NCBI GenBank assembly: GCA_017547345.1
Contig: JAFYPY010000169.1
Span: 1-17,172, forward strand
DNA from: Bacillota bacterium
GTDB taxonomy: Bacteria > Bacillota_A > Clostridia > Peptostreptococcales > Anaerovoracaceae
Reading direction: 5' to 3'
Length of the DNA: 17,172 nucleotides
Shown here: positions 1 to 7,095 of the stretch, piece by piece
How the letters are laid out: every line of letters begins with the position of its first letter
Position numbering within the stretch: the first letter of the stretch is position 1
Made by a program: the position numbers and the translations under genes
Notes under the pieces: model-generated
Database searches by the model: none
What the model was told of the DNA's origin: nothing
The model's input: the letters and a program-made list of their open reading frames with translations, nothing else

Positions 1-22
1 TATAGGAAAATTTTACCACCAT

Positions 23-778
23 TTATGCCCAGTGTTCAATAGCCTTTTGTAAGAAATCTGCACAGCCATCTAATTTTGAATCATAGTATGATTTGAATCT
101 GTCATCAAAGACATACATTTTGCTAAGGCCCTTGTGAGCTTCACTTGAATAAGTTTTCCATGTCATCATAATCCATTCTTTGTGAAGCTGTGTGATTGTT
201 TTTCCAATTTCATCTGCAGGATTCATTTTAGCTGCAACTGCTTCATTTAGCTTCGCCTTGATTTCTTCTTCAAGGGCTTTGAATCTATCGTATTTTTCTT
301 CGCTCATTCCCATAATTTGGGCATTTGATGCGTCGATAGTTTCATCACCATATTTTTCACGAATTTCCGCACCGTATTTTGCTTCGTTTTCTTTTATTAA
401 ATCTTCTTTAAAAGCTTCAAATCTTTCTTTATCTGCCATTTCATATTCTCCTTCCATAGCAAGCAATGTCATTTTAATGTTTTGTATGAGGGAATCTATA
501 TTGCTCTTTTGTTCTTCAAGGTTAGCTAAATGCTCTTTTAATGCCTTTGCAACATCAAATTCAGGATTGTCTAAAATACACTTTATCTGTTTTAACTCAA
601 ATCCACGTTTTCTATAAAACATAATTTGTTGCAATAGTTCTAACTCTTTTGATTCATAGTAGCGATATCCATTATCGCCCACTCTAGATGGTTTTAGTAA
701 GCCGATTTCATCGTAATATCTAAGAGTTCTCGTTGTAAGACCCGTCAAATTAGCTACTTCTTTTATTCCATATTCCAT
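23..778 (-). CDS. MerR-family transcriptional regulator with TipAS drug-binding domain
   Basis: This is a 251-residue TipA-class activator. Residues 3-70 form the MerR winged helix-turn-helix: the start is YGIKEVANLTGLTTRTLRYY, with the wing at NGYRYY 36-41. A coiled-coil linker follows (about 75-110). Residues 114-251 match the TipAS/albicidin-binding fold (KERFEAF near the start, MYVFDDRF 221-228 near the end). Known relatives bind bulky antibiotics such as thiopeptides or albicidin and then activate their own promoter and sometimes efflux genes; the ligand here is unknown. I chose the ATG at 778 because GGAGGGAG lies 5 bases before it; an in-frame GTG at 793 overlaps that ribosome binding site. 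Its own promoter, with MerR geometry, lies in the gap after the ATPase gene. No efflux pump is adjacent, so it may act mainly as an autoregulated drug-sequestering protein, which is inference. The family call is very secure. Confidence 0.95.
   Translation of the reverse strand: MEYGIKEVANLTGLTTRTLRYYDEIGLLKPSRVGDNGYRYYESKELELLQQIMFYRKRGFELKQIKCILDNPEFDVAKALKEHLANLEEQKSNIDSLIQNIKMTLLAMEGEYEMADKERFEAFKEDLIKENEAKYGAEIREKYGDETIDASNAQIMGMSEEKYDRFKALEEEIKAKLNEAVAAKMNPADEIGKTITQLHKEWIMMTWKTYSSEAHKGLSKMYVFDDRFKSYYDSKLDGCADFLQKAIEHWA
437..453 (-). promoter_or_regulatory. Internal ribosome binding site and in-frame start within the merR gene
   Basis: AAGGAG (453-448) sits 8 bases before an in-frame ATG (439-437) that encodes Met114. 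This is exactly where the DNA-binding half and linker end and the TipAS domain begins. Translation from here would give a 138-residue ligand-binding protein (23-439). Streptomyces lividans tipA is known to make such a short TipAS form from an internal start. The site is seen directly in the sequence; its use is inferred. Confidence 0.55.
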
Positions 779-801
779 ATATTCTCCCTCCACTATTTAA
801 G

Positions 802-834
802 AGAATACCAGTTGACCTAGCGTTAAAGTCAACT
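802..834 (-). promoter_or_regulatory. MerR-type promoter with 19-bp spacer and dyad operator
   Basis: The minus strand reads TTGACT (832-827), a 19-base spacer, then TATTCT (807-802). The over-long 19-bp spacer is the hallmark of promoters that MerR proteins activate by distorting DNA. A perfect inverted repeat, AGTTGAC-N11-GTCAACT (810-834), covers the -35 and most of the spacer. It is 24 bp or more upstream of the merR start at 778 and begins 1-2 bases beyond the ATPase stop codon, so it most likely drives merR autoregulation. Confidence 0.85.
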
Positions 835-835
835 A

Positions 836-1681
836 TTATTTAAAATACTTTTCATTATCTTTGAAAAAATCGTAATATATTCTCACGTTCTCAAGTTCAG
901 TCCAATTTTTGATAATCGGCGGCTTTGAGTCTAAATCATATATCTTAGCCCCTTCTATTGAAAGTAAAAACGGTGAATGTGTTGCAATGACAAACTGGCA
1001 ACCAAAAAATCTTGCAGAATCTTTAATGTGTTCTATTAGATCTAATTGTTTACTTGGCGAAAGACTGTTTTCAGGTTCGTCTAAAAGAAAGAGTCCATTT
1101 TCTCCAATTTTATTCACAAAATATTTGAAAGCACTTTCACCATTGGAATGTTCCTGTACATTGTCCATAAGGCTATTTCTAACATATTGAGACTTGCTCT
1201 TTCTTCTTAACAAATTAACCTTCTTTAACTGTTCATAGTCTTCCATAGTTTTGAACGTAAAATTTGAATACTTAGTAGAAGTATAATCCTCCATTAGTTC
1301 TTCGCGTTTTTCATCTATATTTTCATTAACACTTCTAAGAGTGAGCATAAAGTCAAATACATCATCACTAGTAATTACAGAGCTAACATCAGGCAAAGTA
1401 TTAATAAGGTTGAAGTCACATCGTTTAATGTAATCTTCAAAAAAATTGCTCCTATTATATAATGAAGCTCTCTCAAGCTTCAAAGTTTCAGCCATTACAT
1501 TAAGTGCCGTTGTTTTTCCAGATCCGTTATTGCCATATAAAATTGTAATAGGTTCAAATTCTAAGCGCCCTACATCCAAAACCTTAAAAGGATAAAAGGA
1601 ATCATAGCAAGTATGTTTTTCTGCAATTATAAAGCCCTCTTGGGTTTGCATGCTTGGAAATGTAAAACTAGATAGATACAT
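836..1681 (-). CDS. Stand-alone AAA/ABC-type ATPase (RecF/SMC-like head), function unknown
   Basis: This 281-residue protein has the head of an ABC/SMC-type ATPase and little else. It shows Walker A GNNGSGKT (50-57), a signature-like SNGES (179-183), Walker B LFLLDEPE (197-204) and a switch histidine in THSPFLL (H235). The roughly 110 residues between Walker A and the signature are charged and helical-looking but too short for an SMC coiled coil. No TOPRIM (OLD) nuclease domain, membrane segment or signal peptide is present. ATP-driven dimerisation is expected from the family; the client is unknown. Similar lone ATPases occur in defence modules and in ordinary chromosomes, and no toxin or nuclease partner lies beside this one. 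The start is supported by AGGAGG 10 bases upstream. It is transcribed divergently from the GntR-type regulator through overlapping promoters. The fold is certain; the role is not. Confidence 0.85.
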   Translation of the reverse strand: MYLSSFTFPSMQTQEGFIIAEKHTCYDSFYPFKVLDVGRLEFEPITILYGNNGSGKTTALNVMAETLKLERASLYNRSNFFEDYIKRCDFNLINTLPDVSSVITSDDVFDFMLTLRSVNENIDEKREELMEDYTSTKYSNFTFKTMEDYEQLKKVNLLRRKSKSQYVRNSLMDNVQEHSNGESAFKYFVNKIGENGLFLLDEPENSLSPSKQLDLIEHIKDSARFFGCQFVIATHSPFLLSIEGAKIYDLDSKPPIIKNWTELENVRIYYDFFKDNEKYFK

Positions 1682-1704
1682 CGTTGTTTTTCCTCCTAAA
1701 CTTG

Positions 1705-1733
1705 ATTATATCATCCTTGACTTAACTCCACAA
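1705..1733 (-). promoter_or_regulatory. Promoter for the ATPase gene (minus strand)
   Basis: The minus strand shows TTGTGG (1733-1728), a 17-base spacer, then TATAAT (1710-1705). A TG one base before the -10 makes it an extended -10 promoter. It overlaps the plus-strand promoter of the GntR-type gene, so the two polymerases cannot both bind at once. Confidence 0.7.
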
Positions 1734-1746
1734 TAAATGTTAAAAT
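1717..1746 (+). promoter_or_regulatory. Promoter for the GntR-family gene
   Basis: TTGACT (1717-1722), an 18-base spacer, then TAAAAT (1741-1746). The -10 runs into the palindromic operator at 1744-1757, so bound repressor would block this promoter. Confidence 0.65.
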
Positions 1747-1757
1747 CGTATACGATT
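1744..1757. promoter_or_regulatory. Perfect 14-bp palindrome, probable GntR/FCD operator
   Basis: AATCGTATACGATT is a perfect palindrome centred at 1750/1751. Its core, GTATAC flanked by symmetric bases, resembles the TNGTATACNA-like operators reported for FadR-subfamily GntR regulators. It overlaps the -10 of the GntR-type gene and ends 17 bases before its ATG, which fits autorepression. Its distance from the divergent ATPase promoter (about -50) would also allow control in that direction. Confidence 0.75.
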
Positions 1758-1774
1758 CCGCGGAGGTTTTCTAA

Positions 1775-2437
1775 ATGCTGACAAAATTAGACTTTTTAAG
1801 TAATGATTACAAAGAAAAAAAGACTCCTGCACAGCTTGCAGAAGAAGCAATAGAAAAAGATATTCTTTCAGGCCGTATTGCACCTGGAAAAAGGATTAAT
1901 GAACAAGATATCTGCAAACGTTTCAACATGAGTAGAACTCCAGTCCGTGAAATATTGCGTCGTATCGAAGGCAATGGTCTAGCAAAATCCATCCCCAATA
2001 GAGGCGTCTTTGCCGTTGGACTCACACAGCAAGATTTAGATGATATTTTCTATCTTAAGATTCTTCTTGAAGTGCAGTGTGTGCGATGGGCAATAGAGCG
2101 AATAACACAAGAGCAAATGGAACTTCTTGATGAAACCTTTGACTTTATGCAATTCTATACTATGAGTGATGACCTTGACAAAATGCTTAGGATTAATGAG
2201 GGTTTTGACGCAATTATATATAATGCAGCGCATAATAAAGAACTGGAAAAAAGACTGAATAGATACAATTTTTTAATTAATAACGCTAACGCAGATGTCA
2301 AATATCCCCTCAACTATCTAGAAACCGTTTTGGAAGAACATCGTGCAATATATGATGCTTTCGTTGCAAAAGACCCTGACGCAGGCGCTGAAGCAACAGA
2401 AATACACTTATACAAATCAATGCTTAGACGAAAATAA
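1775..2437 (+). CDS. GntR-family transcriptional regulator, FadR/FCD subfamily
   Basis: This 220-residue protein has an N-terminal winged helix (about 20-85). Hallmarks are AIEKDILSGRIAPGKRINE, then the recognition stretch FNMSRTPVREILRRIEGNGL and the wing NRGVFAV. Residues 87-215 form an all-helical FCD ligand-binding domain. FCD domains usually bind an organic acid through a metal held by Asp and His. Here the usual FH in the first metal helix reads FD (NEGFDAIIY), while later histidines in EEHRAIYDAF and EIHLYKSM are kept, so the metal site may be altered. The ATG follows CGGAGG at a good distance. It is the only gene in the left half on the plus strand and ends in its own terminator. No metabolic operon adjoins it, so besides itself the likeliest target is the divergent ATPase gene (inference). 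Confidence 0.92.
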   Translation: MLTKLDFLSNDYKEKKTPAQLAEEAIEKDILSGRIAPGKRINEQDICKRFNMSRTPVREILRRIEGNGLAKSIPNRGVFAVGLTQQDLDDIFYLKILLEVQCVRWAIERITQEQMELLDETFDFMQFYTMSDDLDKMLRINEGFDAIIYNAAHNKELEKRLNRYNFLINNANADVKYPLNYLETVLEEHRAIYDAFVAKDPDAGAEATEIHLYKSMLRRK

Positions 2438-2443
2438 TATATA

Positions 2444-2475
2444 AATACTGACTCATTATTGAGCCAGTATTTTTT
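2444..2475 (+). terminator. Rho-independent terminator of the GntR-family gene
   Basis: AATACTG (2444-2450) pairs with CAGTATT (2465-2471). An inner CTCA/TGAG pairing is separated from it by one mismatch, and a T run follows. It begins 7 bases after the stop codon. Confidence 0.85.
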
Positions 2476-2483
2476 ATAACAAA

Positions 2484-2506
2484 AGGAGCCGCTAAAAAGC
2501 GGCTCT
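2484..2506 (-). terminator. Terminator of the surface-protein gene (minus strand)
   Basis: On the minus strand GAGCCGC pairs with GCGGCTC (arms 2499-2505 and 2486-2492) around a 6-base loop, followed by a short T run. It lies 18 bases after the stop codon of the anchored surface protein and faces the GntR-gene terminator. Confidence 0.75.
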
Positions 2507-2523
2507 AGTTAAACTTTGATCTA

Positions 2524-3582
2524 TTATTGTTCTTTTCTTATGCAAGATGCTGTAATACCTAACATTCCAAGAACTGCTACTCCAGCCCAAAGAAACATCA
2601 TATTGTTATCTCCTGTTTTAGGTACCTCAGTTTTGGCTACCTCTTCTATTACAGGTGCTGGTGCTGTTTCAACAGTCTCTTGTTTCCATTTTGCATAAAG
2701 CTCTATATCTTCCGTTTTAACAAATGCGACATCAAGATTATCTTCAAACTTAAGTTCTGCTTCTTTTTCTGAAGAATCTAGACTGTACCAACCATCAAAT
2801 ATATATCCATTACGTGTAGGTTCTTTTGGCATATCAGACTTAAGTATAACACCTTCAAAAAATGCCATATAATATTCGTCTACATCTTCACCGAAAGTGC
2901 CACCATTTGCATAAAGCACTGCCATATTACGATAACCGTACTGAGCATATAATTTTGTAGTATGTTCAAATGTTGCACTTTTAATGTCTTTGATTGTATC
3001 TCCACCAGTAGGTTCAGTTGACCAGTTAATAAAAAACAATTCTTTCTTAGCTGGATCCCCTGGATAAATTCCTTCAATAGAATTATTTGCACCAATTAAC
3101 ATCTCATAAGGAGATTTATTATCAATAATTTCAGGGAAATATCCGCCATTTGGGTCTAAAATAACTATTTGAGTTCCAGCTTCAACTACAACTTTGTGAG
3201 GATCTGAAATCACTGTATCCGTAACATCCTCATATGTTTTGTAAACATCTACACTGCATACATAATAGTATGTTCCCTTGGATAACTCTAAAGGAATATC
3301 AACAATGTAATCATACCCTATAGGTTCATCGCTTATAATATTGCCTTCCGAATCAGCTGTGTACCATGTGTAGGCAAAGGAACATGCAACGTCTTGCTTA
3401 ACTTCAACATCTGCTTTTAGCTTTGCACTATCATCTTTATGAATTTTACCTTCAACGACAGTTTCCGGACCACTTACAGTAACTATAATATCGTCATTAG
3501 CAGTCTCAGCAAATGAGTAAGCCGGAATCATAGATATAATAATTAAAACCATTAAAGTAAAATAGAGTATTCTTTTTTTCAT
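2524..3582 (-). CDS. Secreted, sortase-anchored surface protein with Ig-like region and two Flg_new/InlB-B-type repeats
   Basis: This 352-residue protein starts at the ATG at 3582, preceded by GGGGGAG; a longer in-frame reading to 3627 would put extra residues before the signal peptide. Residues 1-25 are a signal peptide (KKR, hydrophobic core, cleavage near YSFA-E). Residues 28-135 look Ig-like, with a Cys-Trp-Cys pattern (C67, W73, C109) and TYYYVC before the second Cys. Two repeats of the Listeria-Bacteroides type follow: about 138-216 (LDPNGG to LYAQY) and 221-299 (LYANGG, GYIFDGWY, LYAKW). The C-terminus has the sorting motif VPKTG (320-324), a hydrophobic span and a short tail containing CIRK. 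Such proteins are attached to peptidoglycan by sortase and often act in adhesion. No sortase gene is in this window. It has its own promoter and terminator. The ligand is unknown. Confidence 0.88.
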   Translation of the reverse strand: MKKRILYFTLMVLIIISMIPAYSFAETANDDIIVTVSGPETVVEGKIHKDDSAKLKADVEVKQDVACSFAYTWYTADSEGNIISDEPIGYDYIVDIPLELSKGTYYYVCSVDVYKTYEDVTDTVISDPHKVVVEAGTQIVILDPNGGYFPEIIDNKSPYEMLIGANNSIEGIYPGDPAKKELFFINWSTEPTGGDTIKDIKSATFEHTTKLYAQYGYRNMAVLYANGGTFGEDVDEYYMAFFEGVILKSDMPKEPTRNGYIFDGWYSLDSSEKEAELKFEDNLDVAFVKTEDIELYAKWKQETVETAPAPVIEEVAKTEVPKTGDNNMMFLWAGVAVLGMLGITASCIRKEQ

Positions 3583-3645
3583 AACAATCATCTCCCCCAT
3601 GTAAATGTTGTCTTTATACACAAACAACTCGTGTTTATAGTTTGT

Positions 3646-3674
3646 ATTATAAACTTCTTAAAAAGAAAAGTAAA
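3646..3674 (-). promoter_or_regulatory. Promoter of the surface-protein gene
   Basis: The minus strand reads TTTACT (3674-3669), a 17-base spacer, then TATAAT (3651-3646). This gives a 5' untranslated leader of about 55-60 bases before the ATG at 3582. The 172-base gap 3583-3754 otherwise holds only the mntP terminator. Confidence 0.75.
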
Positions 3675-3699
3675 ATATTTATTATTAGTACTATTCCAT

Positions 3700-3735
3700 A
3701 AAAAAAGAGACTATATTAAAAAATATATAGTCTCT
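3700..3735 (-). terminator. Terminator of mntP (minus strand)
   Basis: A perfect 11-bp stem (AGAGACTATAT at 3706-3716 with ATATAGTCTCT at 3725-3735) around an 8-base loop is followed on the minus strand by seven T. It lies about 20 bases after the mntP stop codon. Confidence 0.9.
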
Positions 3736-3754
3736 AAATATGGTCTTTGAAAAT

Positions 3755-4330
3755 TTATGCAATTATACCCAAGTGTTCTAACAAGATTTTTGTGCCTATT
3801 AGAATTAGGATTATACCGCCTGCAATCGTTGCTTTGTCTTTATACTTAACTCCGAATTTGTTACCGATTAATACACCAATGGAAGCTAAGATGAATGTTG
3901 TAACACCGATTGTTGAAACAGCGGATAAAATATTTACATGAAGGAATGCCATTGAAATACCAACTGCAAGTGCATCAATACTTGTTGCTACTGCAAGAAC
4001 TGCAATTTCCTTAATATCAAGTTTGTATTCTACTGCACAGCTAATTTCTTCGTCATCGCCTTTTATTACATCAAGTAACATCTTTCCACCGATAAACCCA
4101 AGAAGTGCAAATGCAACCCAGTGATCGATAGATACGATGTATTCTTCGAACTGATGACCAAGAAAATATCCAAGTAATGGCATCATGGCCTGGAATCCAC
4201 CAAAGAATAAACCAATTACTAAGATGTTTTTAATTGATGCTTTTTTCATGCATAGGCCCTGGCAAATTGCCGCTGCAAATGCATCCGCGGACAGCCCTAC
4301 GCCTATCATTAGTATTTCAAAATAACCCAT
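3755..4330 (-). CDS. mntP: Manganese efflux pump MntP
   Basis: This 191-residue membrane protein of the MntP/DUF204 family exports Mn2+ across the cytoplasmic membrane. Its length and six hydrophobic segments fit the family. The two internal repeat motifs are present: GLSADAFAAAICQGL near the N-terminus and SIDALAVGISMAFL past the middle, each with the conserved membrane Asp. I chose the ATG at 4330 because GGAGGAATTTA precedes it directly; a longer reading from 4354 would run through the ribosome binding site. It starts 24 bases after the clpB stop with no terminator or convincing promoter between them, so it is probably cotranscribed with clpB. No yybP-ykoY manganese riboswitch is visible in the short gap. 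It ends in a strong terminator. Confidence 0.93.
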   Translation of the reverse strand: MGYFEILMIGVGLSADAFAAAICQGLCMKKASIKNILVIGLFFGGFQAMMPLLGYFLGHQFEEYIVSIDHWVAFALLGFIGGKMLLDVIKGDDEEISCAVEYKLDIKEIAVLAVATSIDALAVGISMAFLHVNILSAVSTIGVTTFILASIGVLIGNKFGVKYKDKATIAGGIILILIGTKILLEHLGIIA

Positions 4331-4354
4331 TAAATTCCTCCATTCGTAGTTCAA

Positions 4355-6946
4355 TTATTTTACGCTGAATAAGAGTTTATAATCATCACAGTCAATTATG
4401 ATAGTCTGACCATCTAAAACGTCCCCCCTGATAATCATTGAAGCAATCTCCGTTTCAATGTGCTTCTGAAGGTAACGCTTAACTGGTCTAGCACCGTAAT
4501 GAGCATCATATGCTTCGTTTGCAATATGATTTTTAGCCTTATCAGTAAGTTCTAACTTCATGTCACGCTGCATTAGTCTCTTTTCTAGACTTGAAAGCGC
4601 AAGTGTTATTATCTCAATTATTTGAACTTTTGTCAATGGACTAAACAGAATTATATCGTCTATTCTGTTTAGAAATTCAGGTCTAAAGTAATTTCTTAGT
4701 TGACCCGTAACCCTATCAGAAACTTCCCCAGAAATGCTACCATCATCCTGCATATTCTCAATCAAATCATGGCTACCAATATTAGATGTCATAATTACAA
4801 TAGTGTTCTTAAAATCTACAGTTCTTCCTTGATTGTCTGTTAATCTACCATCATCAAGAAGTTGTAATAAGATATTAAATACATCTGGATGGGCCTTTTC
4901 AATTTCGTCAAAAAGAATTACGCTGTATGGTTTTCTTCTAACCGCCTCAGTAAGCTGCCCTCCTTCATCGTATCCTACATATCCTGGAGGCGCTCCAACA
5001 AGTCTAGATACTGAATGTTTTTCCATATACTCAGACATGTCTATACGAATCATATTCTTCTCAGTGTCAAATAATGACTCTGAAAGAGCCTTCGCAAGTT
5101 CAGTCTTACCAACACCTGTAGGGCCAAGGAAAATAAAGGAACCAATAGGTCTATTTTCATCCTTAAGACCAGCTCTGGCCCTCAAAATTGCCTCTGATAC
5201 GGCCGCAACTCCTGATTCCTGACCAATTACTCTTTTGTGTAAAATTTCAGGTAATTTAAGTAGTTTTTCCCTTTCTGTCTCTACAAGCTTACTTACCGGA
5301 ATTCCAGTCCATCCACTTATTACTTCGGCGATTTCTTCTTCAGTAACTTCTTCCTTCAGAAGTTTTTCACCAGTGTCATTTTCAGCAATTGCCTTTTCTT
5401 CTTCTAATTTCTTTTCAAGTTCAGGAAGAGTTCCGTATTTTAATCTAGCAAGTTTTTCTAAATCATAACTTCTTTCGGCTTCTTCGATTTGATGTTTTAC
5501 TTCCTCAATCTTAAGCTTTGTTGCCTTGACCTCTGAAATAGCCTGTTTCTCATTTTCCCACTGTGCACGCATTAAGGCGTCTTCTTCTTTTAAGTCGGCC
5601 AATTCTTTTTCTAATGACTCTAATCGCACCATAGATGCCTTGTCAGTTTCCTTACCAAGAGCCTGCTTTTCAATTTCCAGCTGCATAATCTTTCTAGAAA
5701 TCTCATCAAGTTCAGCAGGTAAACTATCAATTTCAGTTCTAATTCTAGCCGCAGCTTCGTCCATTAAGTCGATGGCCTTATCTGGAAGGAATCTATCGCT
5801 GATGTATCTATCAGAAAGCGTTGCACAAGCAATTAATGCACCATCTGTGATTCTTACACCATGGTGTATCTCAAATCGTTCTTTTAGACCTCTTAAAATA
5901 GAGATTGTATCTTCAACTGTTGGCTGATCAACTAGAACCTTTTGGAATCTTCTTTCAAGTGCTGCATCCTTTTCTATATATTTACGATACTCGTCTAGAG
6001 TAGTTGCTCCAATGCAATGAAGTTCACCTCGTGCAAGCTTAGGCTTTAGCAAGTTCCCTGCGTCCATTGACCCTTCAGTTCTTCCCGCCCCTACAATATT
6101 GTGAATTTCGTCGATAAACAGAATGATTCTGCCTTCAGATTTCTCGACTTCAATTAGAACAGCCTTTAGTCGTTCTTCAAACTCCCCTCTAAACTTAGCA
6201 CCAGCAATCAAAGCACCCATATCAAGGGCAAAAATAGTTTTGTCTTTAAGCCCTTCAGGTACATCACCATTTAGAATTCTCTGCGCTAATCCTTCTACAA
6301 CGGCTGTCTTACCAACTCCCGGCTCCCCGATTAACACTGGATTATTCTTAGTTCTTCTAGAAAGTATTTGAATAGCGTGTCTAATCTCAGCATCCCTTCC
6401 TATTACCGGATCAAGCTTGCCATCTCTTGCCATTTCGACTAGGTCTCTGCCGTATTTAGTTAAGGCTTCATAGTTATCTTCGGGATTTTGGCTTGTAACT
6501 CTTTGATTACCTCTAACTTTAGAAAGTGCGTCCAAAAACTTATCATATGTTATGCCGAATCTTTCAAAAATCCTGCTACTTGAAGTTCCCCTTTCTTCAA
6601 GTAATGCTAGATAAATATGTTCAACGCTTACGTACTCATCTTTGAACTGCTCAGCAATCTCTTCGGCCCTCATCAGTAGCTTTGAGAATCTTCTCGATGA
6701 ATAAACGCCATCTATAGCACCTGAAACCTTTGGAATCTTATCAAGTTCTACCCTAAGTGCCATGATAATAGCGTTGCTATCAATTTTCATATATTGCAAT
6801 AGTCTTGGGATTAGTCCATCCTTTTGCATCATCAAAGCAATGTGTATATGTTCCCCATCAAGGGTCTGATGTCCCATTGAAATTGCAATGTTTTGTGAGT
6901 CCATAACAGCACCTTGTGCATTCTGTGTATATTTTTCTATATTCAT
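4355..6946 (-). CDS. clpB: ATP-dependent protein disaggregase ClpB
   Basis: This 863-residue hexameric AAA+ chaperone rescues aggregated proteins in the cytoplasm together with DnaK. Domains in order are: Clp_N repeats (1-145), the first AAA module with Walker A GEPGVGKT (207-214), Walker B ILFIDE (275-280) and arginine finger ERR (331-333), a long coiled-coil middle domain (about 405-525), the second AAA module with Walker A GPTGVGKT (608-615), pore loop GYVGYDEGG (655-663) and Walker B VILFDEIE, then sensor-2 GARPVKR. The long middle domain and the absence of a ClpP-docking IGF-type loop separate it from ClpA/ClpC. The ATG follows AGGGGG. Its promoter carries a perfect CIRCE box, so HrcA repression is expected. 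mntP follows in the same direction. Confidence 0.97.
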   Translation of the reverse strand: MNIEKYTQNAQGAVMDSQNIAISMGHQTLDGEHIHIALMMQKDGLIPRLLQYMKIDSNAIIMALRVELDKIPKVSGAIDGVYSSRRFSKLLMRAEEIAEQFKDEYVSVEHIYLALLEERGTSSSRIFERFGITYDKFLDALSKVRGNQRVTSQNPEDNYEALTKYGRDLVEMARDGKLDPVIGRDAEIRHAIQILSRRTKNNPVLIGEPGVGKTAVVEGLAQRILNGDVPEGLKDKTIFALDMGALIAGAKFRGEFEERLKAVLIEVEKSEGRIILFIDEIHNIVGAGRTEGSMDAGNLLKPKLARGELHCIGATTLDEYRKYIEKDAALERRFQKVLVDQPTVEDTISILRGLKERFEIHHGVRITDGALIACATLSDRYISDRFLPDKAIDLMDEAAARIRTEIDSLPAELDEISRKIMQLEIEKQALGKETDKASMVRLESLEKELADLKEEDALMRAQWENEKQAISEVKATKLKIEEVKHQIEEAERSYDLEKLARLKYGTLPELEKKLEEEKAIAENDTGEKLLKEEVTEEEIAEVISGWTGIPVSKLVETEREKLLKLPEILHKRVIGQESGVAAVSEAILRARAGLKDENRPIGSFIFLGPTGVGKTELAKALSESLFDTEKNMIRIDMSEYMEKHSVSRLVGAPPGYVGYDEGGQLTEAVRRKPYSVILFDEIEKAHPDVFNILLQLLDDGRLTDNQGRTVDFKNTIVIMTSNIGSHDLIENMQDDGSISGEVSDRVTGQLRNYFRPEFLNRIDDIILFSPLTKVQIIEIITLALSSLEKRLMQRDMKLELTDKAKNHIANEAYDAHYGARPVKRYLQKHIETEIASMIIRGDVLDGQTIIIDCDDYKLLFSVK

Positions 6947-6977
6947 GAAAATACCCCCTTTTCATTATTACAAGGTA

Positions 6978-7006
6978 ATATTACACCTATTGAATTCAAT
7001 TGTAAA
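6978..7006 (-). promoter_or_regulatory. clpB promoter
   Basis: The minus strand reads TTTACA (7006-7001), a 17-base spacer, then TAATAT (6983-6978), a good vegetative promoter. Transcription would begin roughly 25-30 bases before the clpB ATG. The CIRCE box lies 7 bases upstream of this -35. Confidence 0.8.
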
Positions 7007-7013
7007 GCACTTT

Positions 7014-7040
7014 TTAGCACTCAATAAAAAAGAGTGCTAA
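7014..7040. promoter_or_regulatory. CIRCE element (HrcA operator)
   Basis: TTAGCACTC-N9-GAGTGCTAA is a perfect match to the CIRCE consensus (arms 7014-7022 and 7032-7040, spacer 9). It is the operator of the heat-shock repressor HrcA. It lies 67 bases upstream of clpB, between the protease-gene terminator and the clpB promoter. Confidence 0.97.
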
Positions 7041-7055
7041 CAACGCTTGTTTACT

Positions 7056-7081
7056 AAAAAAGGCTACCCTTTAGGATAGCC
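7056..7081 (-). terminator. Terminator of the M50 protease gene (minus strand)
   Basis: On the minus strand GGCTATCC pairs with GGGTAGCC (one wobble) around loop TAAA, followed by six T. It lies 14 bases after the protease stop codon and separates that gene from the clpB control region. Confidence 0.88.
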
Positions 7082-7095
7082 AATCATATCCACAA

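Noticed and set aside
192..617. 141-codon plus-strand open frame opposite the MerR-type regulator
   Set aside because: Antisense shadow of a well-supported gene with a Ser/Phe-rich composition; no promoter or ribosome binding site.
836..1681. Defence system (OLD/Gabija or retron-type ATPase module)
   Set aside because: The ATPase lacks a TOPRIM or other effector domain and no helicase, nuclease or toxin gene adjoins it; the neighbours are transcription regulators with their own promoters.
4331..4354. Manganese riboswitch ahead of mntP
   Set aside because: Only 24 bases separate clpB from mntP, too few for a yybP-ykoY aptamer, and none is evident in the end of clpB.
4833..6371. Several plus-strand open frames opposite clpB
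   Set aside because: All are Ser-rich antisense readings of the conserved clpB coding sequence; none has its own control signals.
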